Assembly: GCA_030737875.1 (NCBI GenBank)
Contig: CM060919.1
Location: 806,479,160 to 806,543,159 of the forward strand
Reading direction: 5' to 3'
DNA length: 64,000 nucleotides
DNA from: Allium sativum
Taxonomy: Eukaryota > Streptophyta > Magnoliopsida > Asparagales > Amaryllidaceae
This document shows positions 1 to 12,559 of this stretch, one piece after another. A program made the position numbers and the translations under genes. How positions within the stretch are numbered: position 1 is the first letter of the stretch; every line of letters begins with the position of its first letter. The notes below the pieces were generated by a model. That model was not told the DNA's origin, did not search any database, and saw nothing but the letters and a program-made list of their open reading frames with translations.

Positions 1-1240
1 AAAAGGAAGAACTTTTATTAATGGAGAAGAGAATACAGAATAATGGATAGGACGGTGGCTACAATGACATTACAAGGGTATTTATAGGATAGATAGCCAA
101 ACCCTAACCCTAACCCTAACACAATGATAGATGGGCCTTATGGAATTCACCAAAAGAGTTTACAATGAGAGTCTCAATAGGCCTTAGTTAAATCTATTAA
201 ATTTTTGGCCTTTCTTCTTTTCCTCTTGGTTCTTTGACAAGCCTCCTTTAATTTGAGATGTGCATGGCCTCTAAATCAGTTATTTTCTTGTCCAACAGCA
301 ACCAGATGTGGGATCTTCATCTACAATTCTTCAAAATGCAAATACACAGCAATTTGATCTCTATTTCTCTACTTTTCTGTTTGCATGAGGGATGGGTTGG
401 AATATCTGTAAAAGTGACAAAACAATACCCTAGTAATATTTATTTATATACAAAAGATAAGATATAAGAGCATAGAAATAACACATTTCTATGTTAATCA
501 ATAGGCTACGGGTAACACATGTATTTATGCTATACAATTAATCATTTTGAATTACAAATTGGTAAAATTTTCATATAAGGCTGAGCAAGTAATAAAAATA
601 CAAAGCAATAACAGCCATAAGCATGTCAAATATACATGGTCTAAGCATCAAGGCGAATAACATGAATCATGTAGGGTGCTTCAGATTTGCCCAAACCAAG
701 CAAATGAAATGAAATAGATGTGTGCATCGATTTATAATAAGGTATATGTGAGATCAGGTTTCAAAACAAGAGTATACTCTAGAAATTTTTCACATGGGCA
801 GGGTGTTCGATTCTAAGGCAAGGCAACAGGGTAAAATGCTAAACATACCCAATAATATCAAACAACTTGTATACAACATGAATATTCACACACGTTTCGC
901 TATTCACATGTATACCAAGTTTAAACCGCTGATTTCAATGGCATAAATATGTCCAGAATTAACCAAGATGTCGATACAAACTAAGATCAACGTCCATGTT
1001 CACACTTGAAATGCCTACTAAAAATACATGTATACATATATGAATATATGTATATACACATACAACTTCGAGTGTGCAAATGTTCAAGTCAAAGCAGGTT
1101 GGCCAGTGACATTTCAGGAACAAAAAATGACAGTAACAAACATGCAATAGGAGAAAATCAACCACCATAAAGCAGCCAAATTTAAACAATAACTATTTTG
1201 TTTCTATAGCATCAAACTTGGAAACTTGAAATAAGTTTAA
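1..1240. other. Non-coding AT-rich DNA
   Basis: No convincing exon was seen on either strand. The first 200 bases, with a short TTTATT motif, 'TATTTATAGG' and a CCCTAA run, resemble the transcribed part of a Copia LTR read in reverse, but no partner LTR is visible, so this is only a suspicion. The rest could be intron of the possible minus-strand gene that starts near 1338. Confidence 0.4.
100..120. repeat. Short AACCCT tandem repeat (3.5 copies)
   Basis: Three full AACCCT units and a partial one. The unit is six bases, whereas the usual plant telomere unit is seven (AAACCCT), and the run is only 21 bases. It is best read as a chance or telo-box-like motif rather than an interstitial telomere. 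Confidence 0.8.
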
Positions 1241-1258
1241 TCATGAGAGGGAACTCAC

Positions 1259-1338
1259 ATTAAATCGACGAAGAAGGCGTGGGCGATGGATTTAGGTGCA
1301 GGTGGTAGCTGCTGGGCTCCAGGTCCAAGCACAGACAT
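1259..1338 (-). CDS. Possible first coding exon of an unidentified gene
   Basis: On the minus strand an ATG at 1338-1336 in the context ACCAATGTC opens a 26-codon frame that begins MSVLGPGAQQ and ends AHAFFVDL. It runs directly into a strong consensus splice donor (AAT|GTGAGT, GT at 1258-1257). Upstream (about 1340-1640) is a pyrimidine- and proline-codon-rich stretch that could be 5' UTR; another frame there stays open for 116 codons. The combination of start context, plausible peptide and good donor suggests the first exon of a real gene running leftwards out of the window. I do not recognise the protein and could not find a matching second exon in 1-1258, so this may also be chance. Confidence 0.35.
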
Positions 1339-2031
1339 TGGTTGAGTTATTCCCTGCGTTTCCTTTAGGCACGAGTTCTAGGTCTGAACGAAGTGAGGGA
1401 CGAAGGTTTTGGTGGCTGAAATTCGGAAATGTTGACCTGGGCGGTGGCGGTCTCGAAGAGGCGGAGCGATTTAGTGGAGGTACGAATTTGGATGGACGAC
1501 CATTAATTTGGGTGTAGGGTTTTCTTCGGCTGGTAATAGAAATGAGGAGAGATGGAGAATGAAAAAGAAAAGGATGGAGAGCATAAAAGAAATGGTGAAA
1601 AGATAAAGAAAAAACAGGGTAAAATAAGAGTACAAGGGACAAGCATTAATTCATTTCAGAAAGTATTAGACAAGTGTAAAAAAATTCAAAAAATATTTGC
1701 CAAGTGTTAAATTTATTTCAGCCAAGTTAACAAGTGGCCCAAACTCAATAAAAAAATATTTTCTCAAGAGAGTATACCATTTTTTATACGATTGTAACAT
1801 CCCACAACTTTTACGATTCTAAAAGTTAAGTAATTAAGGACTAATTATTACTAAAGGATAAGCCGGATGTCGTATTTATTACCATTGCGAAGGTCTTTCC
1901 GAAACGATCAGTTTGATATATATTCATATATATATATATTTGAAATTATCATTTACAAGATATTTTTTTTAGAATGAAAGATACGTACATGAAACCATTA
2001 ATTCTCAATGTTCCTATTTTAAAAACAAAAA

Positions 2032-2100
2032 TAGCATTTGGTATAGTGGTTAAGTGAGTAGACTTTGATACATGAAGTCATAAGTTCGATTCCCGTCAAT
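2032..2100 (+). other. tRNA-like module (Pol III A/B boxes) in the outer 5' LTR
   Basis: GGTATAGTGGTTAAGTGAG resembles the D-arm/A box of a tRNA gene and AGTTCGATTCCCG, about 50 bases downstream, is a good B box (GTTCGANNC). No cloverleaf with an acceptor stem is evident, so it is tRNA-derived rather than a tRNA gene. A decayed copy lies at the same place in the 3' LTR (about 42155-42223), so it was part of the element when it inserted. Confidence 0.55.
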
Positions 2101-3160
2101 ATTATATTTCTTTTATTTTACGAGGCATGTTCCAAGTAAAGAGTATGTGTGTATAAATGGAAGACATATGATTAAATGTTGCATATAAGAAAAGATTTTA
2201 TGTGTGTGTGTGTATATACGTACATATGTATGTATGTATATGAGGGGTATGTTGTTTCCAAATTATAGTGCATTAATTTCATAAGCTGTGAATTAACTGC
2301 ACATTAATTAACGGGTTATTCAAATCCTATGTATGTGCGTATAAATATATATTCATTTGTATAATTTGGTTATACATTGACTTCGTAGGTTATGGGGAAA
2401 GTAGAAAAAAAGGAATCAAGTTATATACCAAATTTCCACTTTTGAAAATAGGCAAGTAATCAATTTGCATTAATTGTCAATATATTCCACTTATTAGACA
2501 TTTGTTGATGGTTTCTATTTTTTCGACTTTATATATAGTGTGGAGGGAGGGTTAATTGCATATTCATGCAATTAATTAGTAAGATTCTAATCATACTATG
2601 CATATATATACAAGTGTCTTTAATTTTATACGATAAAGTATAAATTGTGCATGTCAGAAATTAAGGCACTAATTGATACATGAGTCATTAATATATTTTA
2701 ATATACATTTGTTTCCTATAGATTTAGGAATTAATTCTTTTGAAAAAAAACGTAAATTTCTAATATGTTCATTTATTACATTCTTAAAAGGTATATTCAA
2801 ATCTATTTATTTGGATAGGATGAAAATAATAAAAGATGCATTATAAGATCTCACTTCATTACAAAGTAAATAAGAGAGCAGCTATGATTTAATTTGGGAA
2901 TTGCTAGGGTTAATCGAATGGGTGAAATCAATCCCTAGCTCCTGTATGAACAAGCCCAATCTAACCTAACCTTCGTACTCTTTATTTTGTTTCTTTCTCC
3001 CCTCTTTGATTTCTTAGGAACATCCTATTCTCTTATCCAAATTTTCTTTAAATTAAATAATGGAAAGATTGCATGCTAACTCAAAGAATTGAAAGAGATC
3101 AAAATTAAAGAGGGATAGGAAGAAAGCTTATGCGAAGTTCGCAACCAATTTGCTACAGAA

Positions 3161-3321
3161 AAGGAGAACATGTGTCAAATAACATGGAGAGATAACACAT
3201 GTATGGCTTGCATGAGTTTGAAGATTATTTGCAAAAGCTAAAAAGGAGGACATGTGTCAAATAACATAAAGAGAAAACACATGTATGGCTTGCATGAGTT
3301 TGAAGATTATTTACAAAAGCT
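3161..3321. repeat. Tandem duplication of about 77 bases inside the outer LTR
   Basis: Two adjacent near-identical units each contain ACATGTGTCAAATAACAT, then ACACATGTATGGCTTGCATG. The halves ACATGTGT and ACACATGT are inverted, so each unit can form a short hairpin. The same pair of units is present in the 3' LTR at about 42897-43056, so the duplication predates insertion. Confidence 0.75.
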
Positions 3322-5069
3322 GGTATGAGTTCTTTAACTTAATAATTGAATTTAAAGTATAAATTTATTGTCTTTCTAAGAACATATATGATTACTAATT
3401 TATGACATGATATTTTGATAATTATTTGACATTTGAGACATTTTGGATGCATCGGGTCTAAGTTTACTATTTTTTTATTGATCATTGCACTATTGAAATT
3501 ATAATTGAAATAAGTGATGGATTTGAGTATATGAATTATTCATTGAAATAAAATGAATAAAGTTGAATAATGATATTAAAATATGATAAGTAATGGAAAG
3601 TATGATTATCCATAGTTTGTATGTGTTATTTATAAATAACAGTTTTAATTTGGGATGTCCTGATATGTTTATTATTATTTTTAAAGATAATCATGAATAG
3701 TAACAAAGAATGCTTATTGCTATTCAACAAAATAAGATTTATATTTAATAATCCTTCTTTAATGAAAATTGCAACCCTTTTGAATAAATAAGAATAACAT
3801 GACTTTCTATTGTGTTAAATGTATTTGTTATTATTTTGTGCAGGACAATAATATAGTTGATTTGTAATGTTATTCGATATGTTATCTTTTGATAAAATAT
3901 AATTTTTTTGAAAGGAGGAACAATGCAAATTCTAAAAACTGAACAAAGTAACAAAGTTCCTTTCTACAATAAACAATTGTGGTAAATATGATTGGTTCAA
4001 ATACATTATGTTTATTTCAGTTTGATGGATCGCATTAAGGATGTTTATGTGACGTTTTACCATTGATTACTACAAATAAATGTGTAGTTAGTTATGGTTA
4101 TATAATGATGAATGTCCAATATTGATTGAATTACTGTGCGTTGGTGACCATGTTGCTATTTTGGAATGATTAGTATACACAAAATGGTTTATGTTTGCAT
4201 AGATGGGGTACAACTATTGACTGATGAACAGTATTTTGCAAGTATACTAATATTGTTACCTTCTTATTTTGTAAGTTGGAATTGTCATTGGATGTTGTTG
4301 GTTTTTAAAGATTGCATGTATATTTTCTTTTGTTTAGTTCATCGGCTACTATGTTGTGATGGATGTGTAAGATAATATTTTTCTCTTTTAACTAACTACG
4401 TTGGTGCAGTAGTTTTATTAATTATATTGTTTGTATAAATTTCAATGTTCGCATTGATTGTACTAAATTATATTTATTTCAATGGTTGAATGGATGAAGT
4501 GGTTGAATGGATACAATGTTTGTAATGTACTAACGAGTACTTGGATGCATGAGAAGAGCAGGAAATAGAACTACGTGGGCTTGATCCCTCAAAAGGGGTA
4601 CGTAGACAGTCTTTTCCTATGCAATAGCCACCAGAACCCTTAGATTGGGTCGGGGTGTATAGGGTTAGGCGCAGACCAAACATAGTAGAATCACTTTTAT
4701 TTTCCCTCTTTGAATAGAATTTGTAAAGTTGGAAGATACGAGATGGAAAAAAGAAAAAAGAAAATGAAGAAGAAAGGAGCTTAGCCTACATGTTGGACCT
4801 AGAGGTTGTTTAATTAAATTCACTTCTTATTGTGTCGCTGCTGTTTTGTTTTGTGGATGTTTAATGTAATAAAATGGATTATGATGTTTGAGTTATGTAA
4901 TTATTTATTTTGTCATGAGATCTTCCATATTATTAATCGTCTAAAGTATTTATTTTTTAATCTTATACACTTAAGCTCCACTACTTTTAATGTATAAAAC
5001 TAGTTGTAAGCATGTTTGATGACGTTTATAATTAATTTTGGACCTTTGAAAATAGTGGGTCTTCACATT

Positions 5070-5081
5070 TGGTATCAGAGC
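5070..5081 (+). other. Primer binding site of the outer element (tRNA-Met type)
   Basis: TGGTATCAGAGC starts two bases after the LTR end, and is the standard plant LTR-element PBS complementary to the 3' end of initiator tRNA-Met. Confidence 0.85.
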
Positions 5082-6535
5082 TTAGGTTTAGCGGTTACTA
5101 GAGCCTTGGGTAGGTTTAACTGTTATGTTATAATGATTTGCCCCTTAAGGTTCATAAAAATATGAGCGAAAATGTTTAGATTCTATGTTTTGTGTTTGTT
5201 CGATCATTATTACCTCAATCTACAACGTTGTTTATTTTTGAGAAACCTTTTGTGGAGAATAAAGAAAAGAACAATGAGACAAGATGAACAATTATGGGGT
5301 GAGTTATGTGTTAGGTTATAACCTGAATGACATATACACGACTATTAGATTGCAATTGAAACACAACTTTTATAAAAATGGAATCATTTTGATTTTAAGA
5401 GAACAAAAATGGTCTATAATTATTAACATATATCCATTATTGTAAAGTTATCTCATTAGTTAATTGAAAGTGGTCAATTGTGAGTGATTTGCATATTTTT
5501 ACATTAGCTACGGCTAATTAGGGCTGATTAGTGATAATTAGCGAAATTACGCATTAGCGAAATTACGCATCATAAAAATCTAGAAAAATATGTAAAAATT
5601 ATAGAATCATATTTTATGTCACATACATGAATTTGGGTTAATTTGGATTAAGTTTGCTAATACCGAAATTTAGGGGATTAAGGGGAAAATCATGGATTTG
5701 GGTATGTTTGATCTAATATGGCCTATGTAATTGATGTTTTGATCCTTTTGATTTTAGTCATATGATGTTACTGTTGTTTGGAACGTTTTATGATTGTTTA
5801 ATAAAGTTAGAATGGTTGAAAACGCCGTCGCATGGCAAGAATGAACGAAACAAGCTTACTGGAAGGACCGGGTTCGGTTCGACCAAGGCGGATCGGATCG
5901 GTAGCTGAACCGAACCGGGATGGGAGTCCGGAGGGGATGAACCGAACTAGGACTTAAGCATAAGGAAGTATGGCAACAAGGAAGGCCACTTGCATAGTGT
6001 TGGAGTTGGAGTAGGGATCAGATCGATCTAGAGTACAACGGTCTGAAGCATCAGATCGGAAGAGAGGAGCTGGAGCAACCAGATCGGATGGGATCAATTC
6101 GACATAGTCGAACAGAACAGAACAAGGAGGACCGAACTGAACCTAAGTGGCCGAGCCGAATAGGGACTTGAGCACCGAACCGAACAGGGGAAAAGAAGAT
6201 CAAGCCGAACAGAAATGGGTGGAAATGATTTAGTGTTATTTCTATGCAACGACGATCGTGAACTCTTCTGAAGACCAATTCCAATTCGGCCAAAAACCTC
6301 AGACGCAAAGAAAGTCCAAATGAGAAGTTATTGCTCAAGATCCAGACGGGAACCAACGAGTTAACTTCAATAGTTGGGCTTTGCTGCGGGACGTGTGCAA
6401 AGGAGTTATCGATTTCTATAACTTTGGTTCACTATTGAGGGAGGGGGTATTGACTATGGACCAATGCAGTGGGGTTAGAGGTTGTATGGAGTTGGACTCC
6501 ATCAGGGCTCCAAAGGGCAAAGTGGTCATAGTGAT
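5082..6535 (+). other. Outer element interior, part 1 (non-coding)
   Basis: No gag- or pol-like frame was found on either strand. The part at 5860-6200 is rich in the words CGGATCGG and CCGAACCG on a GC-richer background than its surroundings; the same words fill the LTR and gag of the nested Tat element. A segment near 6240-6400 resembles 41170-41390, near the other end of the interior. The interior continues at 15675 and again at 41166. Confidence 0.6.
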
Positions 6536-6540
6536 AGTTG
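6536..6540. repeat. Left TSD of the Copia element (AGTTG)
   Basis: AGTTG directly precedes the 5' LTR and recurs at 15670-15674 directly after the 3' LTR. Confidence 0.88.
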
Positions 6541-7996
6541 TGTTAGAGTTTGTGCCCTAGAGGAAATTCATTTGATGAGATTGATAACACTGTTGATGTT
6601 ATTATTTTATTTTGAATAAAATATTATTCTTTTATATTATATTTACTGCGTAATATAAATATTAATATAATAGAAGTCCTTAGAGTAATAATACGGAATT
6701 ATATAGTTCGAGTAAGACTGAACTTGAGATTATATGATGTGTTAAGTATTATAACTCTTAAAAGTCCCTAGTCGAGTTTTTTTGTTTATACAGGACAACA
6801 ATAAAACGATGAGACTAGTATATTGATTGACTGATGATCACATCTCATTGATTATTAATATACGTGATATTAAAGTCAAGATATAAATACGTATTGGAGA
6901 ATAGTATTAGGCTGACCCGCCGTGAGATAACTCCATGGAATATAATTAACAGTATCATAAGTTATTCTCATAGTGAAAGTGATGTAATGGTCCTTAGACC
7001 TGAAATCATTATAATTTTATTCGAGTATATTTGTGTTTTGATATCATCTAAAGTTATTTCGTAACAGAGTAACGATAACGGTGATTGTTGGATACATCTC
7101 GAATCGAATAGAAATTATGAATGATCTAGATGGAATTTAACCCTGCAATATATTTATGGTGATATCCATGGGCCTCTTGATTGAGTGAGACTGTGAAATG
7201 CATGGCCGTGCTCAAATATTGATTTGTTTTGAACAGTCTACTCATCGATCAAGATAAAGGATTAAATTATAAAGAGGATGATACGATCCATGTCTCTAGT
7301 TTAATCCTGGATATACTGGTTAAAAGGATTAGATTACATTGATACACTGGTCGCGGAAAGGTTGTATCGAATCGATCATATTATTATAGCTTGGGTAGCA
7401 GTGATGTATTGCTAGATGCCAATATCTGTTTATGATTTTAAATACGATTTAAAATCATTGCCAACGTTATAGTAACCTATAGGGTCACACACTTAGAATG
7501 TGATAAAGGGAAAGTCATGTATTGGGTAGATAAAATATCAAATCTGTTGATGTTTTATTTAACATTGAAATGGTAAAACGGCGGTTTCCTTGTTTGATGG
7601 TACACATTAGGTTTTATAGGGTATTTTAGTCCTTATTAAAATAGTGTGGACCATAAAAAAGAATAGATAAGATCAAAATTAAAAAATCGGCTGATATAAT
7701 TTTGATGTAAAACCCTATTCATGGGGGCGGCTAGCACCAAAAATCCCCGATCCCTTCTTCAATTTGATCGGAGAAGAACACGTTCGTGTGGATAACCTCT
7801 AGAGGCTCCGGCGTTTTGTCGAGCTCCTGATTCGATTCATCCAAGTTATTTTGTCAGGGTTTCATCCGCTTCTTCATCACGGCAGGTATGAATCATAACC
7901 TAATTTGATTTTGTATTACTGTTTTGCAATAGATTCATGGTTTAATTTGTTAAATCGTTTGTATTAAGGTAATCGATTAGATCTGAATTTCCTTCA
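6541..7996 (+). repeat. 5' LTR of the Copia element
   Basis: 1456 bases, TGTTAG...CTTCA, matching 14212-15669 along its whole length with scattered substitutions. The end of the LTR (about 7725-7870) contains the better-conserved CACGTTCGTGTGGATAACC block. It is followed at once by the PBS. Confidence 0.92.
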
Positions 7997-7997
7997 A

Positions 7998-8009
7998 TGG
8001 TATCAAAGC
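7998..8009 (+). other. Primer binding site of the Copia element
   Basis: TGGTATCAAAGC starts one base after the LTR end. This is a common Copia variant of the initiator tRNA-Met PBS. Confidence 0.85.
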
Positions 8010-11000
8010 TAGGGTTTGCAAAATCAGTAATTATGAAACCGTGATTTAGGTTTATTTGTGTTTAATTATTAGATTATCGAGGTCCTAACATCATGAATTC
8101 GGATCTGATGATAAATTCATATTAAAGGTGAAATTGTTTCACTTAGAATTAAAACTATGTTTTGATTCAAACAGTAAAAATGTTTTACTGTAAACAAAGT
8201 TTTGCACTTAGTATAAAACTTTGAAGTGGAATTTTGTTTGTTACATCTGAATTTTAATCGTATTTTAAAATTGCAAATCTCATAATTAAACTTTATTTGA
8301 TTTACAAATAAAGGGATTCTGATGTTAGAATTTAACTTTATATTCACTTATAAAGTAAAATGAAAATGGTTCACTGAAAAATCAAGTTTGTATTTTGATA
8401 CAAAGCTGGAAGTAAATTCATGTATTAAGAATACTGAATTAGCTTGCATACCTTTTGTGCATAAATAGTATTCGAATCTGGTATTTTAAAAACTATTATA
8501 AACAACATTTATTAATAGTTAAAATCTGATTTTAACTAGAATCTTAAATAGCTTCTAACCTGTCTATCTATCAAAGAACCTAGTGATAAATCAAAATCAG
8601 TTTTGGTTGATCAAGAAAGGTAAGGCAGTCTTGTTTTAATTTTGAAATACTGATTTCATAATGTATATTATTGCTTGATTAATCTGAAAATGTTGATTAT
8701 TTGCTGCCTCTATATGATATATATGTATATATAGAGCATATATCTATGAATATTAGATCAGCTAAGGGTTCATGACTAGCTTTATACTTGGAAGCATAAG
8801 AGATAACAAGTTTATAGTGTGTGACATTGGTTATTATCTGAGTGAAATGTTTATAACGTTGATCAATGAACACCGCAAATTTTGTAATCAAAATGCTTGA
8901 TTAAACTGAGTAAAAATGTTTTGACTCAGTTATACAAAATATTTTAATATGATTAAAGACCTGTTTTAATAGTTTGATCTTTCAAGTTTTTGGTTTTAAT
9001 AATATTTAATTTGATGAAATCAATTATTATTAAAATCTGTTTCTGTTTTATTTGTTAAAAACAGAAAGCTTGATCGTGTTCAGATTTCAGATTTTGACAC
9101 AAGTTTAGTGTTGGAATATCATACATATGACCCCATGGTTTTACTAACATTATAAAGGTTATAAACATAACTGTTCTGAATCATAACAGTCGTATTATGA
9201 TTTATTTAGTTTGTAAATGCATATATGATATGTTTTATGAAAGTATAAAGCATACATGGATTCTCATATATATAATTGACCTGTTACGTCGAAAGCTCAT
9301 TTGGAATTGTATGTACGAACTATATATATTACAAACTGATTTCTTAATAACCAGAAATATGATTTCTTATTTAAATTTCAGTTTTAATGTACCTGTATAA
9401 ATGATTGTGTCCATATGCTAGATTGATTTCAGTTTTTCCTTGTATGTTTGACCTGCATCATATTTATATGATCTTCAGCATGAGAATGCTGCCATATATT
9501 AACAGTTAATATATGAAAGGTAACATAATTGTATTTTGAATACAGTATTATGATTGCTTCAGAAAGTCAGGAGTTAATACTGCAATTAAATTTGCAGATG
9601 TATACACTTTGTTATGAATGTACTTAATGATTAATTAAGTTTTTCATAAGTATGCACATCTGCAATTTGGTCTCATGATTTATAGTAATGTTCTGAGATT
9701 ATATGGATTTTAACTCGTATGTTGTTTGAGTATAAATCTGGGTGAATATCTGTTGAATGAATAGCTCAGTTCTTATTGTTATGTTAATGTATGAGTATAT
9801 AGTGACTTAGAATCCAAACATATGTTAAACTCATATGTGAATTCATTGATTAGATCTAGATTTACTACAAGTTTACATGTTCTAATTTTGGCTAACATGT
9901 TATCAAAATGTAGATGTATTTCTACGTATTCAATATATAATGATATATCCATTTTGTAGTTCTTAATTCTCAGATTTTTTTGGGATTAGAGTTAGATTTT
10001 GAAATCTGGACTGAATATAAATCGCATGTAGTTGCATACTTACTGATATACTTTTGGTAAGATATCAAGAGGTTGATATGATCTTAAAATTCTGTAAGAT
10101 CGATATGAACCTAACTGTATATATAAAGATGTTTCTTAACAATAAGGATGCATAAAATAGACTGTAAATGAATGTAACAGTATATGATACTGTGTTAAAA
10201 AATGATGGATTTAATATACATATATAGTATATAAATTGATTCTATAAGTACACTTAGTAATTCTTAACCCAGTTATTTGCATCTTATATCTAGAAACATT
10301 AACACTTTCTTATATTATCACATATCTGTTAATATAGCTAAAACTGATTTATTCAGTTAATCTACATGTATGCAAGTGATAATGATAATTTCCCTTTTGA
10401 TATATGTATCTAGCACCTTTTCAGAATGGTCTTGATACTATAAAATTTGTTTGATTCTGCACCAACACAGGACATTACACATTATGATATACAGTTTATA
10501 TATATTTGTGTTGCTAAATACATACATACATATTGCAAATATGATTTGCAACAGCCTTACATTTGATTGATGAATCTCAAATGCTGTGTATATAATACAA
10601 TATATTTTAAATTAATTTTTGATGTGATCAAATTAAACATATATATTATATGTGTTTGATGTAAATATATATACACTGCACACAAACATCATATATACAT
10701 TTGATGTATATAAACTACGGCATACACATTATATACATTTGATGTATTGTTTGCAGATCTGGCCCTGTGAATTGATATTGAATCTACAGGGTAGCAGAGG
10801 TGCATACTGAAATTGTTTCAGCAAGAAATGCAACTCCATGAGAAGGTTTGCGACTGGACAATACTACTAATGTATTCTATTAAATGAACAAGTGAGACTT
10901 GTTCTATTATTGAAATGAATGTATATTTATCTTACATCATAGGTATTTGGAAATATAAATATTCCACTGTATTTGATGTATATGTATATTAGATGTGGCA

Positions 11001-12559
11001 TGAATATGCATTGCCGGATGTATTGGTATTATTAAAACTTTCTGGAATAGTCCACATTACATGCTAATCGTGCGTGCAAAAGTTTCAATGGAAATATACA
11101 TGAGATTGTCTCATATATATATTTGCTAATAGCATAGCCTGTTACATGTATAAATGTGTACTTCAGAACAAGGAAAGTGTGTACACATATAGTACCTGTG
11201 TTCAAATTGTTGTTATATGTGCATGAGTGAATTTGGTTCATGGGCCTAGTATTATTATATGTATTATGATCTGGCCCTTTACTAATAAATCTGAAAACTG
11301 ATGTGATCAATTTTATTAGTAATTTGATTTATAACACCCTAATGGCCCAATATGTATGCTTTATATGTTAACAAGACATGTACATCTCTTAACGATTGTA
11401 AATAATGTATTTCAATATATGGATATGTTTACAAAAGGTTTGTAAAATACTTTCTCCAAAAGTATGTAATTTTATTTTATTTTATTTTAAAGACTTGAAA
11501 TATCCAAAAGAAAGAATGTACATGTTATATTCATTCTAGAATTTCGTTGGGGATAATATTACTAATATAAAATACGTGTTTTGAAATGTTCAAAAACGTG
11601 GAAAATAAATTTTCCAGCGATATTTTTTTTGTATTACATCTTATATGTGTGTGTATATATATATTATATATATTTGTAAAATACATATATTTTGATATAT
11701 GTGAATAAAACTAATTTTGTTTTCCACTACGAGTTATAAATTCCCTCTAAAGCAAATTTTGTTATATTAAGTCATGGTGAAGTTTTCCAATAGTACACCC
11801 ATCACTGTCCAATCTCATTAGGATGTAACTAACGCCAAAGCATTGTGAACCTTTTGTTTTGGTTATATGCGGTAGGAGTAATTGTGGTGCTTCTACTGTA
11901 TTATTGGGTTTGACTTAACTAAGCTGCATAATAGGATTATGGCTTAGAGACAACAGCGTGAGTTATTCTATATTTAAGAAAATGAATAATACTGAACAAA
12001 ATGTTCATCATGCTATCCAAGAATTATATACACGATATAATTGATATAAGATATCTACCTAAAAGGTTGTGTTTTGGGTTCAGCCAAAGCAGGGTCAAGG
12101 CACGACTAGATATGGATCTTAGAACACCATTATATATATATACTGATATATGTATATAAACAGAGGGATGTTAATTTGAGTGGGAGCGTATTTTAGTTTA
12201 AATTAAACATTTATGTTAATATAAATCTTGATTGTCAAAATTTTATATTAAATAAATATTAAAGAATCGGTTACTATTTATTATCTACTGTAGATATTAA
12301 ATAATAAATAACAAAATAATTTAAATTAATCCTTGAGAAGGATAAACTGAATTAAATCAAGTTTCTTGACTAACATTAAAATTTAGGATTGTCCTTAAAC
12401 AAATTGAAACATAGATTGTTCTATCGAATAGGGAGGATCTAAAAGTTAAAGTGTGATATGTTATAATAATCTACTTATACATCTCTAGTACTAGACACTA
12501 GATATAAAATCACATAAATGTATGTTGATATATAAAATAGCGGTATGAGTAGAAATCTG
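8010..12559 (+). other. Copia interior, long non-coding 5' part
   Basis: About 4.5 kb of AT-rich sequence with TATATA and ATATGT runs (for example 10490-10760) and no gag domain that I can recognise. Angela-type elements normally start gag close to the 5' LTR, so gag has been replaced or has decayed beyond recognition. A degenerate repeat with CATTTGATGTAT occurs near 10690-10755. Confidence 0.6.

Larger units (their letters stand above)
1793..5067 (+). repeat. 5' LTR of the outer LARD-like element
   Basis: 3275 bases, TGTAAC...TTCACA, co-linear with 41922-44825. It contains simple repeats near 1920-1945 and 2195-2245, a tRNA-like module (2032-2100), a 77-base tandem duplication (3161-3321), and a conserved segment near 4560-4680 (CGTGGG...GGGTACGTAGACAG...GGGTTAGGCGCAG) that is well preserved in both LTRs. 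The block at about 2262-2665 is absent from the 3' LTR. Small frames such as 4474-4683 (minus) recur in the other LTR but look like by-products of that conserved segment. Confidence 0.88.

Noticed and set aside
100..120. Interstitial telomere
   Set aside because: Only 3.5 units of a six-base repeat, not the plant seven-base unit.
4474..4683. Conserved small minus-strand gene in both outer LTRs (also 44242-44439)
   Set aside because: The conservation follows from the LTR pair and a conserved DNA segment; third-position freedom typical of coding sequence is not evident.
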